Shown here: positions 23,962-32,446 of the stretch, piece after piece
Numbering within the stretch: the stretch's first letter is position 1
Layout of the letters: each line of letters opens with the position of its first letter
Assembly (NCBI GenBank): GCA_900319525.1
Contig: ONOU01000018.1
Span: 1-43,807 of the forward strand
DNA from: an uncultured Prevotellaceae bacterium
GTDB taxonomy: Bacteria > Bacteroidota > Bacteroidia > Bacteroidales > Muribaculaceae
Direction: 5' to 3'
DNA length: 43,807 nt
Translations under genes and position numbers: made by a program
Notes under the pieces: generated by a model
Databases searched by the model: none
What the model was told of the DNA's origin: nothing
The model's input: the letters and a program-made list of their open reading frames with translations, nothing else

Positions 23962-26900
23962 CTAGAGGCTGTCTAGATGGGTAATGGTGCGCAGTACCGT
24001 TAGGGCGCTGCTCACGCTTGTGATGTTAGAGATAATGATGCTGCGGCGGCCGTTCTTCTGGCTCAGGTTGCAGCGTTTGGGATTCTGCTGCACATAGTTG
24101 AGCAGGCGGCCGAAGGCTGGTGACTGGTAGTAAGCGACATTCTCCTCACCCACCATGAACAGGTGCATGCGCGTCTGGCGGATGACGAGTTTCTCGATGC
24201 CCAGGCGGCGCGCCGTGCGCCTCAGCGGGACGATGCGGATGAGCTCGGAGGCCATCTCGGGAATCTTGCCGAAACGGTCCACCATCCGCTCCTCAAAGGC
24301 CTCAACCTGGTCGTCGGTCTCCATGTTGTCCAGCTCGCGATAGAGCGTGATGCGCTCGTTCTCCTGCGGCACATAGCTGGCGGGGAACATCAGCTCCAGG
24401 TCGGTATCCACAACGCAGTCGGTGACAAACTCGGTGCTGTCACCTTCCTTGTCATCGTAGTCACCGCCAGTGGCGGCGAACGTGGACGCGAACTCCTCGG
24501 TGCGCAACTCGGTCACGGCCTCCTTGAGGACACGCTGGTAAGTCTCGTAGCCCAGATCGGCGATAAAACCGCTCTGCTCGGCTCCCAGCAGGTTGCCCGC
24601 ACCGCGAATGTCCAAGTCCTGCATGGCAATCTGGATGCCCGAGCCCAGGTCACTGAAGCTCTCGATGGCTTGCAAGCGGCGACGCGCGTCGGTGGCCAAC
24701 GGCTTGCCGGGCGGCACGAGCAGGTAGCAGAAGGCCTTGCGGCTGCTGCGGCCAACGCGGCCGCGCAGCTGGTGCAGGTCGCTCAAACCATAGCGGTCGG
24801 CATTGTTGATGATGATGGTATTGACGTTGGGCATGTCGATGCCGTTCTCGATGATGGTGGTCGAGAGCAGCACGTCATAGTCGTGGTTGCCAAAGTCGAT
24901 GATCACCTGCTCCAACTTTTCGGGGGGCATCTGGCCATGACCCACCACCACGCGTGCATCGGGCACCACGCGATGAATCATGTTCTCGAGCTGCTCCAGT
25001 TGCTCGATGCGGTGGTTGACAAAGAAGACCTGGCCGTTGCGCGAGAGCTCAAAGTTGATGGCCTCGGCCACGATGTCGTCGTTGAGCGTGCCCACCGTGG
25101 TGAGGATGGGGTAACGGTTGGCCGGCGGCGTGGTCAACGTGCTCAGGTCGCGGGCACCCATCAGCGAGAACTGCAACGTGCGCGGAATGGGCGTAGCACT
25201 CATCGTCAAGGTATCGACGTTGAGTTTCATCTGCTTGAGTTTGTCCTTGACAGCGACACCAAACTTCTGCTCCTCGTCCACCACGAGCAGCCCCAGGTCA
25301 TGGAACTGCACCGTCTTGCCAATGAGCTTGTGGGTGCCGATGAGGATGTCTATCTTGCCCTCCTTGAGGTCGGCCAGCAGCTGCTTGACCTCCTTGGGCT
25401 TGCGGGCTCGGCTCAGGTAATCGACCCTCACGGGGAAGTCGGCCAAGCGCTCCTTGAAGGTGCGGTAATGCTGGAAGGCCAGCACCGTGGTGGGCACGAG
25501 CACTGCGGTCTGCTTGCCGTCGGTGGCTGCCTTGAAGGCGGCACGCACGGCAATCTCGGTCTTGCCGAAGCCCACATCGCCACAGATGAGGCGGTCCATC
25601 GGCTTGGTGCTTTCCATATCGGCCTTGACGGCCTGGGTTGCAGTCAACTGGTCGGGCGTGTCCTCGTAGATGAACGAGGCCTCCAACTCCTGCTGCAGGT
25701 AGCCGTCGGGCGAGTAGGCAAAGCCCTGCTGCTCGCGGCGGGCGGCATACAGGCGGATGAGCTCGCGGGCGATGTCCTTGAGGCGGCTCTTGGTGCGCGA
25801 CTTGATTTTGGCCCAGGCGTTGCTGCCCAAGCGGTTCAGGCGCGGTGCCTCACCCTCCTTGCTGCGGTACTTCGAGAGTTTGTGCAGCGAGTGGATGGAG
25901 ACATAGGCCTCATCGCCATTCAGGTAGGTGAGTTTGATCATCTCCTGGGGCGTGCCGTTCATCGATGTGCGGATCAAGCCGCCAAACTTGCCCACGCCCA
26001 GGTCCTCATGCACGATATAGTCGCCCTTCTCGATCTGGTTCAGCTCCTTGAGCGAGAGGGCGAGCTTGCCCGAGCGGGCACGGTCGCTCTTGAGGTTATA
26101 CTTGTGGAACCGGTCAAAGATCTGATGGTCGGTAAAGACGCACAGCTTCAGGTCATCGTCAACAAAGCCCTCGTGCAGGGTCCGCAAGACCGGCTCGAAG
26201 CGGATGGCGTCGCCGCGGTCCTCAAAGATGTTGTGCAGGCGCTCAATCTGCTTGGCGCTGTCGCTCAGGATGACCAGTTTGTAGCCCTTAGACAGGAAAT
26301 CGGTAAACGACTGCCCGATAAGGTCAAAATTCTTGTGGTAGATGCCCTGCGGCTTGCAGTGCAGCGTCAGGCGCTTGACACCGCGCGGGACGGCAGCCTC
26401 GCCATTGACCAGGGATATGCGCCGCAATGCGTTCAGGCGCTTGACAAACAGGTCGGCATCGACGACCTTGCTGGTCGCCTGGGTGTCGCCCTCATCGGCA
26501 ATCAATGCGCTGGCCGACATGTCTTCCTGGGCAATCTCATGGATGCGCGCCGTCAGCCATTGCTCACTGCGGTACAGCACGATGGTATCGTCGCCCACAT
26601 AGTCCAGCAGCGACACGTTGTCCTCACGGCCGCCGCCCGATGAATGGTTGTTGAGGATGCTCACCTGGTCCAGGTGCTCCTCACTGAGCTGCGTCTCGAC
26701 ATTGAAGGTGCGTATCGAGTCGATGTCGTCGCCCCAGAAGTCGATGCGGTAGGGCAACTCGTTGCTATAGGAGAACACGTCCAGAATCGAACCGCGCACA
26801 CTGAACTGCCCCGGCTCATAGACGTAGTCGGTCGCCATGAAGCCCAACTCGCGCAGCCTTGCGGTCACCTCGGTCAAGTCGGCAGTACCACCCGTGCGCA

Positions 26901-27327
26901 GCTGCACAGTGCTCGCCTGCACGTCCTCGCGGCGGCGCACACGCTCGGCCAGTGCCTCGGGATAGGTCACCACCCAGCGCACACTGGGGTCGTCATACCA
27001 GCGGTTGAGCACCTCGGTGCGCAAGATCTCGTTAGGGGCGTCCACCTGGCCGTACTTGATGTCACGCTTGTAGCCCGACGGAAAGATAAGCGCCTGCTTG
27101 TCGTCGGCCAGTTGGCACAGGTCATTGTACATGTAGCCCGCCTCGTCCAGGTCGTTGACAACGACCAGGTAGGGGCAATCCCGTCGAGGCAGCTTGGCAA
27201 TCAGCATTGCCGCGCTGGAGCCGGCCAGTCCGTCAATCACAGCGTTGCCACTGCCAGCCAGCAGTTTCTTTACCGCAGCTGTGCGGCCCTTGCCACTAAA
27301 TAGTTCACACAGTTCTCTTATTTCCAC
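23962..27327 (-). CDS. mfd: Transcription-repair coupling factor
   Basis: This 1121-residue DNA translocase removes stalled RNA polymerase and recruits the UvrA repair machinery. The N-terminal UvrB-like domains are followed by the RNA-polymerase-interacting (CarD-like) domain from about residue 430 (EKGDYIVHEDLGVGKFGG). The helicase has the Walker A motif GDVGFGKTE near residue 583, DEEQ near 681 and RGRVGR near 855. The C-terminal TRCF domain is complete. The gene starts only 3 bases after the stop codon of the upstream protease gene, so they are probably co-transcribed. A long open frame on the opposite strand is a codon-bias shadow. Confidence 0.97.
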   Translation of the reverse strand: MEIRELCELFSGKGRTAAVKKLLAGSGNAVIDGLAGSSAAMLIAKLPRRDCPYLVVVNDLDEAGYMYNDLCQLADDKQALIFPSGYKRDIKYGQVDAPNEILRTEVLNRWYDDPSVRWVVTYPEALAERVRRREDVQASTVQLRTGGTADLTEVTARLRELGFMATDYVYEPGQFSVRGSILDVFSYSNELPYRIDFWGDDIDSIRTFNVETQLSEEHLDQVSILNNHSSGGGREDNVSLLDYVGDDTIVLYRSEQWLTARIHEIAQEDMSASALIADEGDTQATSKVVDADLFVKRLNALRRISLVNGEAAVPRGVKRLTLHCKPQGIYHKNFDLIGQSFTDFLSKGYKLVILSDSAKQIERLHNIFEDRGDAIRFEPVLRTLHEGFVDDDLKLCVFTDHQIFDRFHKYNLKSDRARSGKLALSLKELNQIEKGDYIVHEDLGVGKFGGLIRTSMNGTPQEMIKLTYLNGDEAYVSIHSLHKLSKYRSKEGEAPRLNRLGSNAWAKIKSRTKSRLKDIARELIRLYAARREQQGFAYSPDGYLQQELEASFIYEDTPDQLTATQAVKADMESTKPMDRLICGDVGFGKTEIAVRAAFKAATDGKQTAVLVPTTVLAFQHYRTFKERLADFPVRVDYLSRARKPKEVKQLLADLKEGKIDILIGTHKLIGKTVQFHDLGLLVVDEEQKFGVAVKDKLKQMKLNVDTLTMSATPIPRTLQFSLMGARDLSTLTTPPANRYPILTTVGTLNDDIVAEAINFELSRNGQVFFVNHRIEQLEQLENMIHRVVPDARVVVGHGQMPPEKLEQVIIDFGNHDYDVLLSTTIIENGIDMPNVNTIIINNADRYGLSDLHQLRGRVGRSSRKAFCYLLVPPGKPLATDARRRLQAIESFSDLGSGIQIAMQDLDIRGAGNLLGAEQSGFIADLGYETYQRVLKEAVTELRTEEFASTFAATGGDYDDKEGDSTEFVTDCVVDTDLELMFPASYVPQENERITLYRELDNMETDDQVEAFEERMVDRFGKIPEMASELIRIVPLRRTARRLGIEKLVIRQTRMHLFMVGEENVAYYQSPAFGRLLNYVQQNPKRCNLSQKNGRRSIIISNITSVSSALTVLRTITHLDSL

Positions 27328-27330
27328 TGG

Positions 27331-29058
27331 TTACTTTTTCTTTTTGGTGGTCTTCTTGTTTTTGGGGGTCTTGATGTTGAGGATGCGGGCGTATTCGCCA
27401 GGGTTGTCAAACATTTTCTTGGCGGCATCGAGGTATTCGTCGTCCTTGATGCTGTGCTGGACCTGGCCTCGCTGGTAATAGAGGCGGTCCATGATTTCCT
27501 GACCGATGAGGTAGGAGATGTCACGCCGGTGCATGTCCAGGTCGTGGTCGAGGTCATGCTTGAGCATAGCTTCCAGACGGTCGAACTGGGCTGCTGTCGA
27601 GTCGTTCATGTAGCCCTCGGCAGTAGCGGTCTTTCGCAGGGTGGCCAGCTGCTGCTCACACACCTTGTCGTACTCAAACTTATCGGGATTGATAAAGGCC
27701 TTGAACTCGTTGAACATCGCGTCGGTAACCTGGAAATCGGCAGGAGCGGGAATCTCCTGGGCATGCTCAGCGACATATTTGGTCGCAAAGTCAAAGTCCC
27801 AGTGGTCACGCATGATGTTATAGACGATACGCTTCAACTCGCGCGGCTCGACCTTGACATCAGGCATGATGCCGCCACCCTCACGCACCTCACGTCCACG
27901 GGCAGTGTAGAAGACGCGTGCGGTGCTGTCGGTAGTGGTTTTCTTGAATGTGCCGTCGTCGTTGCGGTTGCCGTAGTCCACTTCCTGAATGAGGCGTCCG
28001 CTGGGGATGTAGTACTTGGCGATGGTCACCTTGAGCATGCCGTCATAGGGCAAGGTGCGGGTGGACTGCACAAGTCCCTTGCCAAACGAGCGTGAGCCGA
28101 TGATGACCGCACGGTCCAGGTCCTGCAAAGCACCCGCGGTGATTTCGCTGGCACTCGCCGAACCGCCGTCGATGAGCACTGCCAGGGGAATCTCGGTATC
28201 GATGGGATCGACGGTTGTCTTGTAGGTGCGCTCGCTCGACTTGTCGCGTCCACGCATCACAAGCACCTGTGTGCCCTTGGGGACAAAGTAGCCCACAATC
28301 TGGATGGCACCCTCGACGATGCCGCCGCCGTTGCTACGCAAGTCCAGCACGATGTTCTTGACACGCGGGTCCTTCTTGAGCTCGATGAGGGCGTCACGCA
28401 CCTGTTGTGCCGACTTCTCGTTAAAGGTCGTCAGGTCGATGTAGCCAATGTTGTCGCGCGTCACGCCATAGTAGGGCACAGGATTGACGCTGATGGTCTC
28501 GCGGTTGAACGAGAACGTCTTGATGCTATCCTCGTCGTAGGGGCGGACAACGGTCACTGTCAAGTGGGTGTTGGCCTGCCCTTTGAGTCGCTTGCTCACC
28601 TGGGCGCTCTCCCACCCTGCAGTGCTGTCGCCGTCAATCATGATGATGCGGTCGCCACTGCGCAGTCCCGCCCTCGCCGCTGGGCTGCCCTCGTAGGGGC
28701 CGCTGATATAGACGCACTTCTTGCCATCGACGGTGCGCTCCATGAGATAGCTGCCGATGCCGCCATACTCGCCAGTGCTCAGCGTCATGAACTCGTCGGT
28801 CTCCTTGGCGGGGATGTATTCGGTGTAGGGGTCGATGTCGTCGAGCATCGCATTGATGGCATTCTCGATGGCCTTCTGGGCATCGATAGTATCGACATAG
28901 AACGTGTTCAACTCCTTGTACAGGGAGTTGAAGATATCCAGGCTGCGCGCCACGGCAGCATCGTCGTTGACCTGCTTGTCATTGTCAGCCTGTGCCAGTG
29001 GCACGGCAAGCGTCATCGCCACACAAGCCCATGCAAGATATTTGAGCGTCTTTTTCAT
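27331..29058 (-). CDS. S41-family C-terminal processing peptidase with PDZ domain
   Basis: This 575-residue periplasmic serine protease has a signal peptide (KYLAWACVAMTLAVPLAQA). A PDZ domain at about residues 90-180 (SPAARAGLRSGDRIIMIDG) follows. The catalytic core has Ser302 in GSASASEI and Lys327 in SFGKGLVQ; the 25-residue spacing matches the Ser-Lys pair of E. coli Prc. A lysine-rich tail ends the protein. Bacteroidetes encode several such CtpA-like enzymes that process or degrade periplasmic proteins. Its stop codon is next to the mfd start. A weak -7-like TATTTTCGC lies upstream at 29082-29090 (minus). Confidence 0.93.
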   Translation of the reverse strand: MKKTLKYLAWACVAMTLAVPLAQADNDKQVNDDAAVARSLDIFNSLYKELNTFYVDTIDAQKAIENAINAMLDDIDPYTEYIPAKETDEFMTLSTGEYGGIGSYLMERTVDGKKCVYISGPYEGSPAARAGLRSGDRIIMIDGDSTAGWESAQVSKRLKGQANTHLTVTVVRPYDEDSIKTFSFNRETISVNPVPYYGVTRDNIGYIDLTTFNEKSAQQVRDALIELKKDPRVKNIVLDLRSNGGGIVEGAIQIVGYFVPKGTQVLVMRGRDKSSERTYKTTVDPIDTEIPLAVLIDGGSASASEITAGALQDLDRAVIIGSRSFGKGLVQSTRTLPYDGMLKVTIAKYYIPSGRLIQEVDYGNRNDDGTFKKTTTDSTARVFYTARGREVREGGGIMPDVKVEPRELKRIVYNIMRDHWDFDFATKYVAEHAQEIPAPADFQVTDAMFNEFKAFINPDKFEYDKVCEQQLATLRKTATAEGYMNDSTAAQFDRLEAMLKHDLDHDLDMHRRDISYLIGQEIMDRLYYQRGQVQHSIKDDEYLDAAKKMFDNPGEYARILNIKTPKNKKTTKKKK

Positions 29059-29173
29059 TCCTGTTCCATTATATTTAGAGTGCGAAAATACTATTATTCC
29101 TTGAATATCGGCCGATTTCTTGCCCTAAAAAAGCTCTATATGGTCAATTTTTTCAAGTTTTTTCATTTTTTTA

Positions 29174-29205
29174 TTGCACAGTTCAATAATTGGCACTATC
29201 TTTGC
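29174..29205 (+). promoter_or_regulatory. Bacteroidetes-type promoter for the tRNA-Asn pair
   Basis: TTG at 29174-29176 is followed after 20 bases by TATCTTTGC at 29197-29205, an excellent match to the -33/-7 consensus. The first tRNA begins 42 bases downstream. It diverges from the S41 protease gene. Confidence 0.8.
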
Positions 29206-29247
29206 ACCGCATTTTTCGGCAGGGTACGCCGCAAAAGTACAGAAAAC

Positions 29248-29321
29248 GCTTCTTTAGCTCAGTTGGTTAGAGCATCTGACTGTTAATCAGGGGGTCCTTG
29301 GTTCAAGTCCAAGAAGAAGCG
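29248..29321 (+). tRNA. tRNA-Asn(GTT), first copy
   Basis: The cloverleaf folds cleanly. The acceptor arm is GCTTCTT/AAGAAGC, the D arm GCTC/GAGC, and the anticodon stem TCTGA/TCAGG with loop CTGTTAA (anticodon GTT). The T arm is CTTGG/CCAAG with loop TTCAAGT. The 74 bases are identical to the next copy, which starts exactly 100 bases downstream. After the discriminator G the DNA reads CGA, so the CCA end must be added enzymatically. Confidence 0.97.
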
Positions 29322-29347
29322 CGACATAATAGAAATAAGAGAGGATT

Positions 29348-29424
29348 GCTTCTTTAGCTCAGTTGGTTAGAGCATCTGACTGTTAATCAGGGGGTCCTTG
29401 GTTCAAGTCCAAGAAGAAGCGCCA
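29348..29424 (+). tRNA. tRNA-Asn(GTT), second copy with encoded CCA
   Basis: This copy is identical in sequence to the first tRNA-Asn over all 74 bases, but the following three bases are CCA (29422-29424). The two genes share the promoter at 29174-29205 and the terminator just downstream. Confidence 0.97.
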
Positions 29425-29428
29425 GAGA

Positions 29429-29455
29429 CGAGACTGCGTGAGCAGCCTCGTTTTT
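29429..29455 (+). terminator. Terminator of the tRNA-Asn pair
   Basis: CGAG-A-CTGC (29429-29437), loop GTGA and GCAG-C-CTCG (29442-29450) form a stem with one mismatch, followed by TTTTT. It starts 4 bases after the second tRNA. Confidence 0.85.
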
Positions 29456-29544
29456 GGTTTATATAGGGCAGCAGTTTCGGAGTTTTCAGGATTTTTACAA
29501 GCCTTTGGCTTGCAATACCTCGACGGGGCTATGGGGGGACTTTA

Positions 29545-29760
29545 CGGCGGCGGAGCCGCCGCCCACGGGACACGACGCGCATGGGGGAGGGCCGTGGCAC
29601 AGCCATGGCACAGGGAACCTGGTCGCGCGGGGGGACGGCGGTGGCATCGCCGTGTACTGGACGGCGGGCACGGGGTGGCTGGCACTGGGGGCACACTGCA
29701 TGGAGGTGCGCTACATGAACTGGATGGAGGTGGTGGTTGTCCTTGTCAAGAAGCAACCAT
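29545..29760. repeat. Dispersed GC-rich hairpin element, copy C
   Basis: This block fills most of the 451-base gap between the tRNA pair and the symporter gene. CGGCGGC-GGA-GCCGCCG (29545-29561) is identical to the first hairpin of copies A and B. GCCGTGGC-ACA-GCCATGGC (29591-29609) matches the second hairpin of copy A, with a C-to-T change that still allows a G-U pair. Near the end GTTGTCCTTGTCAAGAAGCA matches copy A. A small CAAGCC-TTT-GGCTTG hairpin lies upstream at 29498-29512. Open frames over the region are not credible genes. Confidence 0.7.
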
Positions 29761-29835
29761 TCACAGCTTCCTGACATGGGTGATGAGGAGGCCAATTTTC
29801 GGGTGGGTGTTGGGGGTGGAATCAGAAAAATGCCG

Positions 29836-29844
29836 TACCTTTGC
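29836..29844 (+). promoter_or_regulatory. -7 element for the symporter gene
   Basis: TACCTTTGC lies 31 bases before the ATG at 29876. A TTG at 29810-29812 is 23 bases upstream, slightly farther than usual. Confidence 0.55.
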
Positions 29845-29875
29845 CCCAAGGATTATCTAAAATCGAAAGAAAGAT

Positions 29876-31243
29876 ATGGAGAACATACTGAGTGCCTTGA
29901 GTGACTGGATTGTGACCGCCAGCGACGCCGTGTGCGGTTACCCTGAGTTTTTTCTGCTGATAGGTGGCGGATTGTTCCTGTTCCTGTTTTCGGGAGCGGT
30001 ATCGATCAGGCGCCTGCCGTGGGCCCTGCGCGCCCTGCGTGACAAGCAGGCCAGCGACCAGGGCAAGCAATCAGGCCAGATCAGCTCGGTGCAGGCCCTG
30101 CTGAGTGCCATCGCCGCTACCGTGGGCATGGGCAATATTGCCGGCGTGGCCATTGCCCTGTCGATAGGCGGTCCCGGCACGGTCTTCTGGATGTGGGTGA
30201 GTGCCCTGGTGGGCATGAGCACAAAGTTCTTTGAGGGCTCGCTCTCGATCATGTATAAGGGACGTGACAGCGCTGGCGAGGTGCAGGGCGGCCCCATGTA
30301 CATCATCACCAAGGGCCTGGGCGAGAAATGGAAACCCCTGGCCGTAGCCTTTTCCATCTTTGGTCTCGTGGGCACGCTGTGCTTCATGCAAGCCAACCAG
30401 CTGGTCGAGTCGGTAACCACCGTGTTCACCACTCCCATGGGCATTGAGAACACCTTAATGCTGCGCTTCATTATGGGCGTGATCATGGTTGCCATCGTGG
30501 GAGCCGTCATCCTGGGCGGCATCAAGCGCATTGCCCTGTTCGCCTCACGCATCGTGCCGGTGATGGTGGTCCTCTACCTCATCATGGTCCTCGTCATCAT
30601 GGCGATGAACTATAAGGAAATTCCCGGCGTGTTCGGCCAGATATTTGAGGGCGCCTTCGACATGCGTGCAGGCTTCGGCGCCTTTGCCTATGTCGCCTTG
30701 ACAGGTGCGCGTCGCGCCGCGTTTGTCAACGAGGCCGGTGTGGGTACCGCCTCGATGATGCACGGCGCCAGCAAGAATACCGACCCCATTCGCGAGGGTC
30801 TGATTGCTATGCTGGGGCCGGCCATCGATTCAGGACTGGTGTGCACCTTGACATCGATTCCAATCATCATTGCAGGCAACTACGTGGGCCTGACCGACCC
30901 CAAGGGCCTCTACGTCGCCCTGGGCGCCTGGGGACAGCTGCTGCCCGGCATCGGTCACCTGCTGCTGATGACAATCGTCTTCTTCTTCGCCTTCTCTACC
31001 ATGTTCTCTTACAGCTACTATGGCCAAAAGTGCACCAACTACCTGTTTGGCGCCCACAACGTCAAGTGGTATAACTATTACTACCTGGCCATGATTGTTG
31101 TCGCCGCGATGATTCCGCTCAAGGTCATGGTCAGCATCATGGACCTGGCCTTTGCATTGATGGCCCTGTGCACCATGTTCACCATCATCGCCCTGTCGCC
31201 ACGAGTCAAGAGGCTCATGGCATCCTACTTCACCAAGAAGTAA
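29876..31243 (+). CDS. Sodium:alanine (AGCS family) symporter
   Basis: The 455-residue membrane protein has about eleven helices. The family signature is present as GNIAGVAIALSIGGPGTVFW at about residues 84-103. The conserved regions VQGGPMYIITKGLG and ARRAAFVNEAGVG follow. It imports alanine or glycine with sodium. The length and start match AlsT/AgcS proteins of Bacteroidetes. It stands alone on the plus strand, with its own promoter and a shared terminator downstream. Confidence 0.93.
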   Translation: MENILSALSDWIVTASDAVCGYPEFFLLIGGGLFLFLFSGAVSIRRLPWALRALRDKQASDQGKQSGQISSVQALLSAIAATVGMGNIAGVAIALSIGGPGTVFWMWVSALVGMSTKFFEGSLSIMYKGRDSAGEVQGGPMYIITKGLGEKWKPLAVAFSIFGLVGTLCFMQANQLVESVTTVFTTPMGIENTLMLRFIMGVIMVAIVGAVILGGIKRIALFASRIVPVMVVLYLIMVLVIMAMNYKEIPGVFGQIFEGAFDMRAGFGAFAYVALTGARRAAFVNEAGVGTASMMHGASKNTDPIREGLIAMLGPAIDSGLVCTLTSIPIIIAGNYVGLTDPKGLYVALGAWGQLLPGIGHLLLMTIVFFFAFSTMFSYSYYGQKCTNYLFGAHNVKWYNYYYLAMIVVAAMIPLKVMVSIMDLAFALMALCTMFTIIALSPRVKRLMASYFTKK

Positions 31244-31265
31244 TGCCGGTTCATACATAAAATCT

Positions 31266-31307
31266 ACCGCCCAGGCTATTGACATGAGACTCAATAACCT
31301 GGGCGGT
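31266..31307. terminator. Bidirectional terminator between symporter and queA
   Basis: ACCGCCCAGGCTATTGA (31266-31282) pairs with TCAATAACCTGGGCGGT (31291-31307) over 17 positions with one mismatch, around an 8-base loop. It separates two convergent genes, 22 and 24 bases from their stop codons. Confidence 0.8.
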
Positions 31308-31331
31308 TGGATTTCCAGTAATGTGTTCTGC

Positions 31332-32387
31332 TTAGTCGTTGAGGATGAGCATGGCGTCACCGTAGGCACCAAAGCGGTACTTCTCCTCGATAGCCACCTG
31401 ATAAGCATTCATCGTCTGCTCATATCCGCCAAATGAAGCCTGGGCCATGAGCATGATCGAGTAAGGCATGTGGAAGTTGGTGACCAGTGCGTCACACGTC
31501 GTGCACTCGTAGGGCGGGAACAAGAACTTGTTGCTCCAGCCGCCATAAGGCTTGATGTGGCCATTCATGCCCACGCAGGTCTCAAACGCGCGCAGTACCG
31601 ACGTGCCGATGGCGCAAACCTTGTTGCCACCATCGCGCAGGGTGTTGACCTTCTCGGCCAGCTCGACGCTCACATCCATCTCCTCGCTGTCCATGCGGTG
31701 CTTGGACAAGTCCTCGACGTCGATGTCGCGGTAGCTGCCCAGGCTGATGTGCATCGTGATGAAATCACAGTCGATGTCACGAATCTCCATGCGTCGCATC
31801 AGCTCGCGCGAGAAGTGCAGGCCAGCAGCGGGAGCCACAACGGCGCCTTCCTTACTTGCAAAGATGGTCTGGTAACGCTCGGCGTCCTCGGGCTCGGCAT
31901 CACGCTGAATATAGTAAGGCAAGGGCGTGTTGCCCAGGTTGTACAGGTCCTTCTTGAACTGGTCATGGTCGCCGTCATAGAGGAAACGCAGCGTGCGTCC
32001 ACGTGAGGTAGTGTTATCAATGACCTCGGCTACCATCGAGTCGTCCAGGCCAAAGTACAGCTTGTTGCCGATGCGGATCTTGCGGGCAGGCTCGACCAGC
32101 ACATCCCACAACTTGTTGTTGGGGTTGAGTTCGCGCAGCAGGAACACCTCGATGCGGGCGCCCGTCTTCTCCTTGTTGCCAAAGAGTTTAGCGGGGAAAA
32201 CCTGGGTGTCGTTGAACACAAACAGGTCATGCGGATTGAAGTACTCAAGAATTTCCTTGAAGATGCGGTGCTCAATCTGGTTACTGCGCTTGTGCAGAAC
32301 CATCAAGCGTGACTCGTCACGCACGGGAGCAGGATATGAGGCAATCAGCTCCTCGGGCATCCGGGTATTGAATTCTGACAGTTTCAT
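31332..32387 (-). CDS. queA: S-adenosylmethionine:tRNA ribosyltransferase-isomerase
   Basis: This 351-residue enzyme adds the epoxycyclopentanediol group to 7-aminomethyl-7-deazaguanine in tRNA during queuosine synthesis. The family motifs EELIASYPA and RDESRLMVL near the start, and VAPAAGLHFS in the middle, are present. The C-terminal part has the THMPYSI-like NFHMPYSIMLMAQ. The start MKLSEFNTRMPEEL was chosen; an in-frame extension to 32450 would overlap the truB stop codon and is unlike the family. The leader contains AACTAACAACTA in the gene's direction. Confidence 0.95.
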   Translation of the reverse strand: MKLSEFNTRMPEELIASYPAPVRDESRLMVLHKRSNQIEHRIFKEILEYFNPHDLFVFNDTQVFPAKLFGNKEKTGARIEVFLLRELNPNNKLWDVLVEPARKIRIGNKLYFGLDDSMVAEVIDNTTSRGRTLRFLYDGDHDQFKKDLYNLGNTPLPYYIQRDAEPEDAERYQTIFASKEGAVVAPAAGLHFSRELMRRMEIRDIDCDFITMHISLGSYRDIDVEDLSKHRMDSEEMDVSVELAEKVNTLRDGGNKVCAIGTSVLRAFETCVGMNGHIKPYGGWSNKFLFPPYECTTCDALVTNFHMPYSIMLMAQASFGGYEQTMNAYQVAIEEKYRFGAYGDAMLILND

Positions 32388-32446
32388 ATATATCTTAGTT
32401 GTTAGTTTGTAGTATCTAGTTGTTAGTTGCCCTGTAAACGGCCCTT

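Noticed and set aside
24163-26643. 826-codon open frame on the plus strand, antisense to mfd
   Set aside because: It lies wholly within mfd, and its product is a low-complexity mix of Val, Leu, Gly, His and Ala. This is a typical shadow of GC-rich codon use on the other strand.
29438-29860. Open frames in the gap between the tRNA pair and the symporter gene
   Set aside because: They translate GC-rich hairpin repeats shared with non-coding copies elsewhere, and the products are glycine/histidine/arginine low-complexity.
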